The notes under the pieces: model-generated
The model's database searches: none
What the model was told of the DNA's origin: nothing
Seen by the model: the letters and a program-made list of their open reading frames with translations, nothing else
Source of the DNA: Microbacterium sp. SA39
GTDB lineage: Bacteria; Actinomycetota; Actinomycetes; Actinomycetales; Microbacteriaceae
Direction: 5' to 3'
DNA length: 64,000 nucleotides
Assembly (NCBI RefSeq): GCF_000967865.1
Contig: NZ_JXRU01000025.1
Location: 41,546-105,545 of the forward strand
In this document: positions 57,775-64,000 of the stretch, in pieces
How the letters are laid out: every line of letters starts with the position of its first letter
Numbering within the stretch: the first letter of the stretch is position 1
Translations under genes and position numbers: made by a program

Positions 57775-59373
57775 GTGCTTGCCGTGCACGACCTCGAGAT
57801 CCGCGTTGGCGCGCGCATGCTGATGGAAAACGTCTCGTTCCGCGTCGCCGACGGAGACAAGATCGGACTCGTCGGACGCAACGGCGCCGGTAAGACCACG
57901 CTGACCAAGGTGCTCGCCGGTGACGTGCTCCCGTCGAACGGCACCGTGACGCGCTCCGGTGAGCTCGGCTATCTGCCGCAGGACCCGCGCACCGGCAACC
58001 CGGAGGACCTCGCGCGCACCCGCATCCTCGATGCTAGGGGGCTCGGGCAGCTGAACCTCGGGATGACCGAGGCGTCGCTCGCGATGGGATCGGAAGACCC
58101 CGCTGTCGCCGAGAAGGCGATGAAGCGCTACGCCACGCTGACGGAGCAGTTCGAGGCGCAGGGCGGGTACGCCGCAGAGGCGCAGGCGGCCTCGATCGCG
58201 CACAACCTGTCGCTGCCCGACCGCATCCTCGACCAACCGCTGTCGACGCTCTCCGGTGGACAGCGCCGTCGCATCGAGCTCGCCCGCATCCTGTTCTCCG
58301 ACGCGCAGACGATGATCCTCGATGAGCCGACCAACCACCTCGACGCCGACAGCGTCGTGTGGCTGCGCGAGTTCCTCAAGAACTACAAGGGCGGGCTGAT
58401 CGTGATCAGTCACGACGTCGAGCTCGTCGGCGAGACCGTGAACCGCGTGTTCTACCTCGATGCGAACCGTCAGGTCATCGACACGTACAACATGAACTGG
58501 AAGAACTACCTCCGCCAGCGCGTCGCCGACGAGGAGCGCCGCAAGAAGGAGCGCGCGAACGTCGAGAAGAAGGCGACGACCCTGCAGCTGCAGGCGGCTC
58601 GCTTCGGTGCGAAGGCGTCGAAGGCGGCGGCAGCGCACCAGATGGTCGCCCGTGCGGAGAAGATGCTCGCCGGACTCGACGACGTGCGCCAGGAAGACCG
58701 CGTGGCGAAGCTGCGGTTCCCGAAGCCCGCTCCGTGCGGCAAGACGCCGCTCATGGCGACCGGACTGTCGAAGTCATACGGCTCGCTCGAGATCTTCACC
58801 GACGTCGACCTCGCGATCGATCGCGGTTCGAAGGTCGTCATCCTCGGTCTCAACGGTGCCGGCAAGACGACGCTGCTGCGCATGTTGGCGGGCGTCGATC
58901 AGCCCGACACCGGACAGCTCGAGCCCGGTCACGGACTCAAGGTCGGCTATTACGCCCAGGAGCACGAGAATCTCGACGTCGGCCGGTCGGTGCTGCAGAA
59001 CATGGTGTCCGCAGCCCCGCACATCACCGAGACCGAGGCACGCAGGGTTCTCGGCTCGTTCCTGTTCACCGGCGACGACGTGCTGAAGCCCGCCGGTGTG
59101 CTCTCCGGCGGCGAGAAGACCCGCCTGTCGCTGGCGACGCTGGTCGTGTCGTCGGCGAACCTGCTGCTCCTCGACGAGCCGACGAACAACCTCGACCCGG
59201 CGTCGCGCGAGGAGATCCTCGACGCGCTCGCGCACTACGAGGGTGCTGTGGTGCTCGTGTCGCACGACCCGGGCGCCGTGCAGTCGCTCAACCCGGAGCG
59301 TGTCCTGATCCTCCCGGACGGTGTCGAAGACATCTGGAGCCAGGAGTACCAGGACCTGATCGAGCTGGCATAG
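57775..59373 (+). CDS. ABC-F family ATPase
   Basis: ABC-F proteins act on the ribosome as translation factors or antibiotic-protection proteins. The 532-residue protein has two ABC domains: Walker A GRNGAGKTT and signature LSGGQRRRIELARI, then GLNGAGKTT and LSGGEKTRLSLAT. A charged linker (EERRKKERANVEKKATTLQLQAARFG, in parts) joins them. It has no membrane segments. GTG 57775 is the conserved start (LAVHDLEIRVG); the earlier ATG frame reads through non-conserved sequence. It is a housekeeping subtype rather than a clear resistance protein. Confidence 0.93.
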   Translation: MLAVHDLEIRVGARMLMENVSFRVADGDKIGLVGRNGAGKTTLTKVLAGDVLPSNGTVTRSGELGYLPQDPRTGNPEDLARTRILDARGLGQLNLGMTEASLAMGSEDPAVAEKAMKRYATLTEQFEAQGGYAAEAQAASIAHNLSLPDRILDQPLSTLSGGQRRRIELARILFSDAQTMILDEPTNHLDADSVVWLREFLKNYKGGLIVISHDVELVGETVNRVFYLDANRQVIDTYNMNWKNYLRQRVADEERRKKERANVEKKATTLQLQAARFGAKASKAAAAHQMVARAEKMLAGLDDVRQEDRVAKLRFPKPAPCGKTPLMATGLSKSYGSLEIFTDVDLAIDRGSKVVILGLNGAGKTTLLRMLAGVDQPDTGQLEPGHGLKVGYYAQEHENLDVGRSVLQNMVSAAPHITETEARRVLGSFLFTGDDVLKPAGVLSGGEKTRLSLATLVVSSANLLLLDEPTNNLDPASREEILDALAHYEGAVVLVSHDPGAVQSLNPERVLILPDGVEDIWSQEYQDLIELA

Positions 59374-59426
59374 CCGCACCGCGGCACGGCACGGATGCTC
59401 CGCGGCGTGGAAAAGTCGAGAGCGTG

Positions 59427-60008
59427 ATGCTCGACGATCAGGATCGCCGGATCCCCACTCTGAACGACTGGCTCCGTGGCCGCCACGCCTTGACTGGCGT
59501 CGCCCCGGAGTGGGATCTCGACGCGCTGCCGGCGGAGCCGACGGTCCTCTTCCACGAATGGATGCTGCGCGCAGCCGCCGACGGCGTCGCCGAGCCGCAC
59601 ACGGCGACTCTCGCGACCGTGGACGCCGAGGGAGTCCCGGACGCGCGGACCTTGATCCTGAAGGGGATCGACGGGAGCGGGTGGGCTTTCGCCAGCACCC
59701 GATCGTCCCGCAAGGGAGCCCAGGTCGCCCAGGCCCCGGCGGCCGCCTTGAACTTCTGGTGGCAGCCGCAGGTGCGCGCTGTCCGCGTGCGCGGTCGAGT
59801 CGAGGAGGCATCCGCCGAGGAGAGCGCGGCAGATCTCGCCGCGCGATCTCGCGCGGCACAGGAGGGCATCGCGCCCGGTGATTGGGTGCGCTGGCGGATC
59901 ATTCCCTCGCGGATCGAGTTCTGGCAGGGGTCTCGTGACCGTCGGCACACGCGGGTGGTCTACGAGCCGCTCGGTGATGGCTGGTCGCATTCGGTGTCCG
60001 GCGACTGA
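59427..60008 (+). CDS. Pyridoxamine 5'-phosphate oxidase family (PdxH-like)
   Basis: PdxH oxidises pyridoxine/pyridoxamine phosphate to PLP with FMN. The 193-residue protein matches in TLATVDAEGVPDARTLILKGID, SSRKGAQVAQAPAAALNFWW and RVRGRVEEASAEES. The C-terminal part reads IEFWQGSRDRRHTRVVYEP and lacks the usual RLxP tail of PdxH, so substrate specificity is less certain. ATG 59427 is chosen; a GTG just before is possible. The 53 nt before it carry only a weak CCGCGG inverted repeat. Confidence 0.85.
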   Translation: MLDDQDRRIPTLNDWLRGRHALTGVAPEWDLDALPAEPTVLFHEWMLRAAADGVAEPHTATLATVDAEGVPDARTLILKGIDGSGWAFASTRSSRKGAQVAQAPAAALNFWWQPQVRAVRVRGRVEEASAEESAADLAARSRAAQEGIAPGDWVRWRIIPSRIEFWQGSRDRRHTRVVYEPLGDGWSHSVSGD

Positions 60009-60048
60009 TCCCTGGGCGTGCTCCGCGCCGTCTGTCGGGGGCTGGCGG

Positions 60049-60054
60049 TAGCGT
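60049..60054 (+). promoter_or_regulatory. -10 element for leaderless HAD gene
   Basis: TAGCGT is followed by 6 nt and ATG 60061. Confidence 0.5.
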
Positions 60055-60060
60055 GACCGG

Positions 60061-60723
60061 ATGGACCTCGCCCACATCCGCGCCGTCTGCTGGGACTGGA
60101 ACGGCACGCTGCTCGACGACGCGGAGATCTGCCGCCAGGTGATGAACGCGGTGCTCATCGATCATGGGCACGAACCGCTGGTCGACCTGGAGGCCTATCG
60201 ATCTGTCTTCCGGTTCCCGATCCGCGACTTCTACCGCTCCGTCGGAATCGACGACGATCGTTTCATCGCCGCCGCGACTACCTATCTCGACCGGCTCGCG
60301 TCTCGGGTCGGAGAGGCGCGGCTCCACGTCGGAGCGCGTGACACGATCGCCGCGCTGAACGAACTCGGGGTTCGGCAGATCCTCGCGTCGGCCACGGTTT
60401 CGAATGCGTTGGAACGGCAGATGGCGCCGCACGATCTGACGCTCCTGTTCGAGACCGTGCTCGCGATCGACGATCCCTATCGGGCGTCGAAGCACGAGGT
60501 GATCCGAGGCTGGCTGACCGCATCCGACCTGGACCCGCAGGACGTGCTGCTCGTCGGGGATACCAATCACGATCGAGAGATCGCCGATGATCTGGGCGCC
60601 TCGTTCATTCACTTCCGTGCGGGGCACCAGGTGCATCTCGACGATGCTGAGAGCATCTCGGCGCTCGATGAGCTGCCCGTTCTGTTCGGTCTGCCACGCG
60701 AAAAGCGCCGGATGTCCGCCTGA
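60061..60723 (+). CDS. HAD family hydrolase
   Basis: The 220-residue protein has the HAD nucleophile motif as CWDWNGTLLDD (near residues 10-20), an alpha-helical cap, ILASATVSN as motif II, and VLLVGDTNHDREIADDLG as the acidic motif IV. It is a phosphatase of the phosphoglycolate-phosphatase-like group; the substrate is unknown. A leaderless start is indicated by TAGCGT 6 nt upstream. Confidence 0.87.
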   Translation: MDLAHIRAVCWDWNGTLLDDAEICRQVMNAVLIDHGHEPLVDLEAYRSVFRFPIRDFYRSVGIDDDRFIAAATTYLDRLASRVGEARLHVGARDTIAALNELGVRQILASATVSNALERQMAPHDLTLLFETVLAIDDPYRASKHEVIRGWLTASDLDPQDVLLVGDTNHDREIADDLGASFIHFRAGHQVHLDDAESISALDELPVLFGLPREKRRMSA

Positions 60724-60740
60724 TCCGATCCCTCGACAAA

Positions 60741-60760
60741 GCGTAGCCTTTCGGTTACGT
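60741..60760. promoter_or_regulatory. Putative ArsR operator
   Basis: GCGTAGCC-TTTC-GGTTACGT is an imperfect inverted repeat (one mismatch in the GTAgCC/GGtTAC core) directly before the ArsR gene. A possible -10 TTACGT lies inside it, 7 nt before ATG 60768, so autorepression is likely. Confidence 0.5.
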
Positions 60761-60767
60761 TTCCGGC

Positions 60768-61127
60768 ATGGACGGAGCTCGCGCGATCGCAGACCCGGTG
60801 CGACGGGAGATCCTCGCGCTCGTTCGCACCTCGCCGCTCCCTGCGGGAACCATCGCCGCGCACTTCTCGATCAGTCGTCCCGCGGTGAGCAAGCATCTGC
60901 GGGTGCTCATCGAATGCGGTGTGGTCGAGGCGACGTCAGCCGGACGGCAGCGGATCTATTCGCTGCGTACCGAGCCGCTCGTCGACGTGGCGGCGTATCT
61001 CGAACGACTGCTCAGCCCTTCCCTCGCGATGCACCTGGACGCGCTCGAGACCGAGGTCGCCCGTGCCAGACGCGAACGCCGTGCCGAGCCGGCATCCGTA
61101 TCGATCATCGAAGGAGAGTCAGCATGA
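60768..61127 (+). CDS. ArsR family transcriptional regulator
   Basis: The 119-residue protein is a winged helix: ADPVRREILALVRTSPLPAGTIAAHFSISRPAVSKHLRVLIECGVVEATSAGRQRIYSL, seen in consecutive parts. It has no metal-binding Cys pairs, so it belongs to the non-metal ArsR group usually paired with AHSA1/SRPBCC proteins. Its stop overlaps the next ATG (ATGA), and that gene encodes exactly such a protein. Confidence 0.92.
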   Translation: MDGARAIADPVRREILALVRTSPLPAGTIAAHFSISRPAVSKHLRVLIECGVVEATSAGRQRIYSLRTEPLVDVAAYLERLLSPSLAMHLDALETEVARARRERRAEPASVSIIEGESA

Positions 61128-61621
61128 GCCCACCCACGCCGACAGGCCGCCTGATTCCAGGCGCGGGAGGACGCGACCTGGTCTTCACCCGCACGCTGCC
61201 GGGGTCCGTGCAGGATTCCTGGGCGAGCATCACGGAGCCCGAACGCACGGCGCGATGGATCGGCGCCTGGGAGGGCGACGGAGTCGTCGGCTCGACCATC
61301 CGGCTGCGACTCGGCTTCGAAGACGATGCGCCCTGGGCCGATGTGCAGATCACCGAGTGCGATCGACCTCAACGGCTTCGGGTCGTGTCGATCGATGAGG
61401 CCGGAACCTGGGACGTGTCGATGGAGCTGACGCCCGTCGACGAGGGCACGGAGTTGCGCTTCACGATGCACGCCGTGGACCCGGCGACCATCGGAGGTGT
61501 GGGCCCGGGATGGGAGTGGTATCTCGACCAGCTGGTCGCGGCGATGTCCGACGCCCCGCTGCCCCGCTTCGAGGACTACTTCCCCGCCCAGCGAGAGTAC
61601 TTCGACGGGCTCGCCCGGTGA
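61124..61621 (+). CDS. SRPBCC / AHSA1 domain protein
   Basis: The 165-residue protein has the AHSA1-like START fold: VFTRTLPGSVQDSWASITEPERTARWIGAWEG near the N-terminus and GWEWYLDQLVAAM near the C-terminus. It probably binds a hydrophobic ligand. The ArsR-AHSA1 pair is common in bacteria; the regulator may sense the same ligand. Position coupled to ArsR by ATGA. Confidence 0.88.
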   Translation: MSPPTPTGRLIPGAGGRDLVFTRTLPGSVQDSWASITEPERTARWIGAWEGDGVVGSTIRLRLGFEDDAPWADVQITECDRPQRLRVVSIDEAGTWDVSMELTPVDEGTELRFTMHAVDPATIGGVGPGWEWYLDQLVAAMSDAPLPRFEDYFPAQREYFDGLAR

Positions 61622-61653
61622 CCGGGCGGGGCGGCAGTGAGGAAGGGAACAGC

Positions 61654-62088
61654 GTGAGCGGATACCAGGTGGTCGAGATCGGCGCGCTCGACGAGTGGCG
61701 CTCGCACCACGGCGGTTTCGACGCGTCGCGGTCGCGCGACGGGCGGAGGGTGGTCGACCACGAGCTGACGATGCAGTACATCGGCATGACGGCCAACGCC
61801 CTCGAACCCGGGGAGGAGGCCGGCTACTGGCACGTGCACCGGAAGATCGAGGAGGTCTACGTCTTCCTCGCCGGTCGGGGGCAGATGGGACTGGATGACG
61901 ATGTCGTCGAAGTGGGGCCCGGAACGGTGATCCGGGTCGGACCGGGCGTGTACCGCACCTGGCGGGCGCGTCCCGACAGCGCGGGCGAGCTGCGCTGGCT
62001 CTGCCTGCGCGCCGCCGGCGAGGAGTTGCCTCATCTCCCGGACGACAGCTCACGCCTTCCGGACAAGCCCATGCCGTGGGTCGACTGA
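61654..62088 (+). CDS. Cupin domain protein
   Basis: The 144-residue protein is a single cupin: GYWHVHRKIEEVYVFLAGRGQM with the metal-ligand His-x-His and Glu pattern, then VGPGTVIRVGPGVYRTWRA. It may bind a metal and a small ligand, but the reaction is unknown. GTG 61654 is chosen for the GAGGAAGG site; GTG 61618 overlapping the AHSA1 stop would add twelve non-conserved residues. Confidence 0.8.
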   Translation: MSGYQVVEIGALDEWRSHHGGFDASRSRDGRRVVDHELTMQYIGMTANALEPGEEAGYWHVHRKIEEVYVFLAGRGQMGLDDDVVEVGPGTVIRVGPGVYRTWRARPDSAGELRWLCLRAAGEELPHLPDDSSRLPDKPMPWVD

Positions 62089-62102
62089 GCGTCCGAAGCG
62101 TG

Positions 62103-62915
62103 TCAGCGCGCGTCGAGCAGTTCGTCCTCGATGGCAGCGTCGCTGTCACGGCGGCGAGGCTTCTTCGGCTCCACCGGGGCGCCCTCGAGGTCTTCGCGAT
62201 GCTTCACGATCTCGGTGCGGATGATGTAGCCGATGAAGATGAACCCCATCAGGGCGAACAGGATCCATTGGATCGCGTAGGAGAGATGCGGGCCCGGGTC
62301 GTCGGTGGGGGAGTCGAAGCCGCCGAGCGCGACCTCGCCTGACGGGTTCTCTTCGACCAGCCGCCCGTAAGCACTCGTGATCACATCGCCCTCGACGATG
62401 GCGTCGATCGCCGGCAGGTTGATCGTCGGAACCTGACCCTCGGGGGCGCCACGACCTGATGGCGGGAGCTTCTCGCCTGGACGGAGACGCACCGTCACCT
62501 CGACCTCGCCGGTGGGCGGAGCCGGCACGGCATCCGGCGCGTCGCCGTCACCCGGCGGCACCCATCCGCGGTTCACGATGAACACGCGCCCGTCGACATC
62601 GCGGAAGGGAACCAGCACCTCGAAGGCACTCGTGCCGCCATGCGGACGATTGCGGACCAGCACCTGCTGATCCGCGAGGTACTCGCCCTGAAGGATCACC
62701 GGGTGCCACTGATCCTCGGGATCGAGTGCGCCGTCTTCGCCGATGAGCTCGGCGAGCGGCACGGGTTCCGCGTCGTAGTTCTGCTCGACGAGTTCGATCT
62801 GCTCGGCGCGAGACTCGTTCCGTTCGAACTGCCAGTTCGACAGGAAGGCGCAGGCGACCGCGAACCCGATCGCGATGAGGACGTACACGGCCCAGCGGGT
62901 CAATCTGTTGCTCAT
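62103..62915 (-). CDS. SURF1 family cytochrome oxidase biogenesis protein
   Basis: SURF1 proteins help insert heme A into the cytochrome oxidase. The 270-residue protein has an N-terminal membrane helix (VYVLIAIGFAVACAFLSNWQFERN), a large external domain with RPHGG and VNRGWVPPG, and a second helix near residue 215-235 followed by a basic tail. It supports an aa3-type oxidase pathway with ctaA and ctaB in this window. ATG 62915 overlaps the upstream small gene by ATGA. Confidence 0.94.
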   Translation of the reverse strand: MSNRLTRWAVYVLIAIGFAVACAFLSNWQFERNESRAEQIELVEQNYDAEPVPLAELIGEDGALDPEDQWHPVILQGEYLADQQVLVRNRPHGGTSAFEVLVPFRDVDGRVFIVNRGWVPPGDGDAPDAVPAPPTGEVEVTVRLRPGEKLPPSGRGAPEGQVPTINLPAIDAIVEGDVITSAYGRLVEENPSGEVALGGFDSPTDDPGPHLSYAIQWILFALMGFIFIGYIIRTEIVKHREDLEGAPVEPKKPRRRDSDAAIEDELLDAR

Positions 62916-63106
62916 GCGGGAAGACCCTCTCGCACGGTGACCGGAAAGTCACGAGCCGCAAGGTAGTCGCGGAGAAAACCGACGTGCTCATCGCACGCGA
63001 GCCAGATCTTCTCCCGGTCGGCGGCGTGAATGCGCGGGTTCCGCCAGACCACGCGTTTGGTCGCCGCGCTCCGGCAGCCGGCGCGCGAGCACTCGTAATC
63101 GGTCAC
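62912..63106 (-). CDS. Small Cys/His protein, possible zinc-binding
   Basis: The 64-residue protein has Cys6 and Cys11 (C-x4-C) and Cys38-x2-His41, a possible zinc site, and no membrane segment. I do not recognise the family. GTG 63106 overlaps the DUF3099 stop, and its own stop overlaps the SURF1 start, so all three are translated from one mRNA. A link with oxidase maturation is only inferred from this. Confidence 0.75.
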   Translation of the reverse strand: MTDYECSRAGCRSAATKRVVWRNPRIHAADREKIWLACDEHVGFLRDYLAARDFPVTVREGLPA

Positions 63107-63453
63107 GATCCGTCCTGGCGGCTTTCGCGAATGATGAGAACGGTGGGATCGCCCGTGTCGATGACGGGCGCCGGAGGCCTAGGCGCCTCCAGTTCCTGCA
63201 CGGGGGACTCCGCGATCGTCTCGGTGCTGTCGCTTCCAGCGTTCGCGAAGACGACCGCGATGTACGGCAGCACGGCCGCTGCGATGCCGAAGACCCAGGT
63301 GTACCAGCCGTAGGGCTGCACGAGCACCATCAGCGCGAAGCACACGATGCGGATGGTCATCGTGAGGGCGTATCGGCGCACACGATGGTCAGCCTCATCC
63401 TGCGGGGCCTGCGGCAGGGAGGTGACAGCCGGAACCTGACGTGCGTTCTTCAC
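63103..63453 (-). CDS. DUF3099 membrane protein
   Basis: The 116-residue protein has a short N-terminal region and two membrane helices (IRIVCFALMVLVQPYGW and FGIAAAVLPYIAVVFAN), then an acidic Pro-rich tail. This matches the DUF3099 family of actinobacterial membrane proteins of unknown function. The start is GTG 63453; - strand TAGGCT is 9 nt upstream. It heads the DUF3099-small protein-SURF1 operon. Confidence 0.82.
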   Translation of the reverse strand: MKNARQVPAVTSLPQAPQDEADHRVRRYALTMTIRIVCFALMVLVQPYGWYTWVFGIAAAVLPYIAVVFANAGSDSTETIAESPVQELEAPRPPAPVIDTGDPTVLIIRESRQDGS

Positions 63454-63506
63454 GATGAGTCCAGCCTACGCCGGTGCGGCGCGCGCTGGGCGCCATCGGA
63501 GGATGC

Positions 63507-64000
63507 TCAGCCGGCGAACAGGAAGGGCAGCGTGAAGGCTCCGAAGAAGATCGCGCCGATGACGGTCGACACGATCGTGAACGCCAGGAGTGCGACGACG
63601 ACGTAGCCCGTGATCAGACCCGCGAAAGCCATGCCGCGGCCGCCGAGAGCGGGGTTCCGCTTGGTCTGGCCGAGTGCCATGTGCCCCGTGATCACCGCGA
63701 CGATGGACGCCAGCATGGGGACCACAGCCCAGAAGAGGACGATCCCGGCGATGCCGCAGACCAGCGAGGTGATCGCGAGACCGCTCGTCGGTCGTGCGGC
63801 CGGAGCAGGGTAGCCGGAGGTCACGTAGGGGTTGTACGCGGCCTGCTGCGGAGGCTGGGGAGGGGCATATCCCGGCGGCACCGGGGCCACGCCGTATCCC
63901 GGCTGGGGAGGAGCGGCCTGACCATACGCCGGCGCGGCACCCGGATAGGCCTGAACGGGTTGCGCGGGCGCCGGTCCCGGGTGGAACGGTGCGGGGGGAG
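63507..64000 (-). CDS. DUF4190 membrane protein, N-terminus beyond window
   Basis: The open frame runs off the right edge; about 164 codons are inside. The visible N-terminal part is rich in Pro, Gly, Ala, Gln and Tyr (AYPGAAPAYGQAAPPQPGYG type). Two or three hydrophobic segments follow (SLVCGIAGIVLFWAVVPML and GLITGYVVVALLAFTIV), with GHMALGQTKR between them, the DUF4190 pattern. Such proteins are common in actinobacteria with unknown role. The start lies to the right of 64000; the internal GTG at 63890 is not favoured. Confidence 0.85.
   Translation of the reverse strand, partial: PPAPFHPGPAPAQPVQAYPGAAPAYGQAAPPQPGYGVAPVPPGYAPPQPPQQAAYNPYVTSGYPAPAARPTSGLAITSLVCGIAGIVLFWAVVPMLASIVAVITGHMALGQTKRNPALGGRGMAFAGLITGYVVVALLAFTIVSTVIGAIFFGAFTLPFLFAG

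Noticed and set aside
59374..59426. CCGCGG inverted repeat as terminator after the ABC-F gene
   Set aside because: The stem is short, has a bulge and no T-run; too weak to list as a terminator.

Overview
The window is a gene-dense, high-GC (about two thirds G+C by eye) stretch of an actinobacterial chromosome. Gene order (lepA, hemW-hrcA-dnaJ-rsmE-HIT-phoH-ybeY-corC-era, leuA, recO-uppS, dus-dgt-dnaG, the tkt-tal-pgi-zwf-opcA-pgl block, ctaB/ctaA, sufBDC), the CIRCE/HrcA pair, frequent GTG starts and the protein sequences all fit Microbacteriaceae, most likely Microbacterium. That genus call is inference from family knowledge; no database search was possible. It reads as core chromosome. I see no prophage, insertion sequence, CRISPR array, toxin-antitoxin pair or rRNA operon, and no obvious base-composition island.

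Layout: 1-3.2 kb, lepA and two DUF1990 genes. 3.2-11.7 kb, a + strand housekeeping operon (heat-shock control, rRNA modification and maturation, Era). 11.7-14.9 kb, an ECF-like sigma factor with a translationally coupled membrane partner, a 23-codon ORF, a quinone oxidoreductase and a lipoprotein. 14.9-16.9 kb, leuA behind a leucine attenuator leader, ended by a long palindrome. 16.9-22.8 kb, a TRIC-type channel, recO-uppS, a kinase-like P-loop protein, a DsbA-like protein, a Tat-exported phosphoesterase and a glutathione peroxidase. 22.9-28.3 kb, dus-dgt-dnaG, an orphan ABC ATPase and tRNA-Asn. 28.3-34 kb, a DapA-like lyase, a methyltransferase, a TrxB-like flavoprotein with a divergent XRE-cupin regulator, a septum-formation lipoprotein, def and a DMT transporter. 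34-42 kb, a - strand pentose-phosphate operon. 42.3-45 kb, heme O/A synthesis. 45-51.8 kb, a SUF Fe-S operon with a Rieske protein, a SufT-like protein, a C-S-lyase-like aminotransferase and an MFS transporter. 51.7-53.6 kb, a TetR (BioQ-like) regulator diverging from an ECF ATPase/T-component pair (BioMN-like). 53.6-57.6 kb, an acyltransferase, a two-component system and a DedA protein. 57.7-64 kb, an ABC-F protein, PdxH-like, HAD, ArsR-AHSA1, cupin, SURF1, DUF3099 and a DUF4190 gene cut by the window end.

Regulatory signals stand out more than novel proteins. Many genes have a TAnnnT-type -10 hexamer only 6-7 nt before the start codon, implying leaderless mRNAs. The leuA leader peptide, CIRCE, tandem TGAAC-N3-GTTCA operators at the TetR/ECF promoter, and a structured 5' leader before sufB are visible directly. 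GGATGC/GCATCC is clearly over-represented, and two different dispersed-repeat-like palindromes are present, one inside the dus reading frame. I found no convincing wholly new multi-gene system. The best candidates for something undescribed are the sufB leader, the dus insertion, the orphan ABC ATPase with a changed H-loop, and the GGATGC bias.
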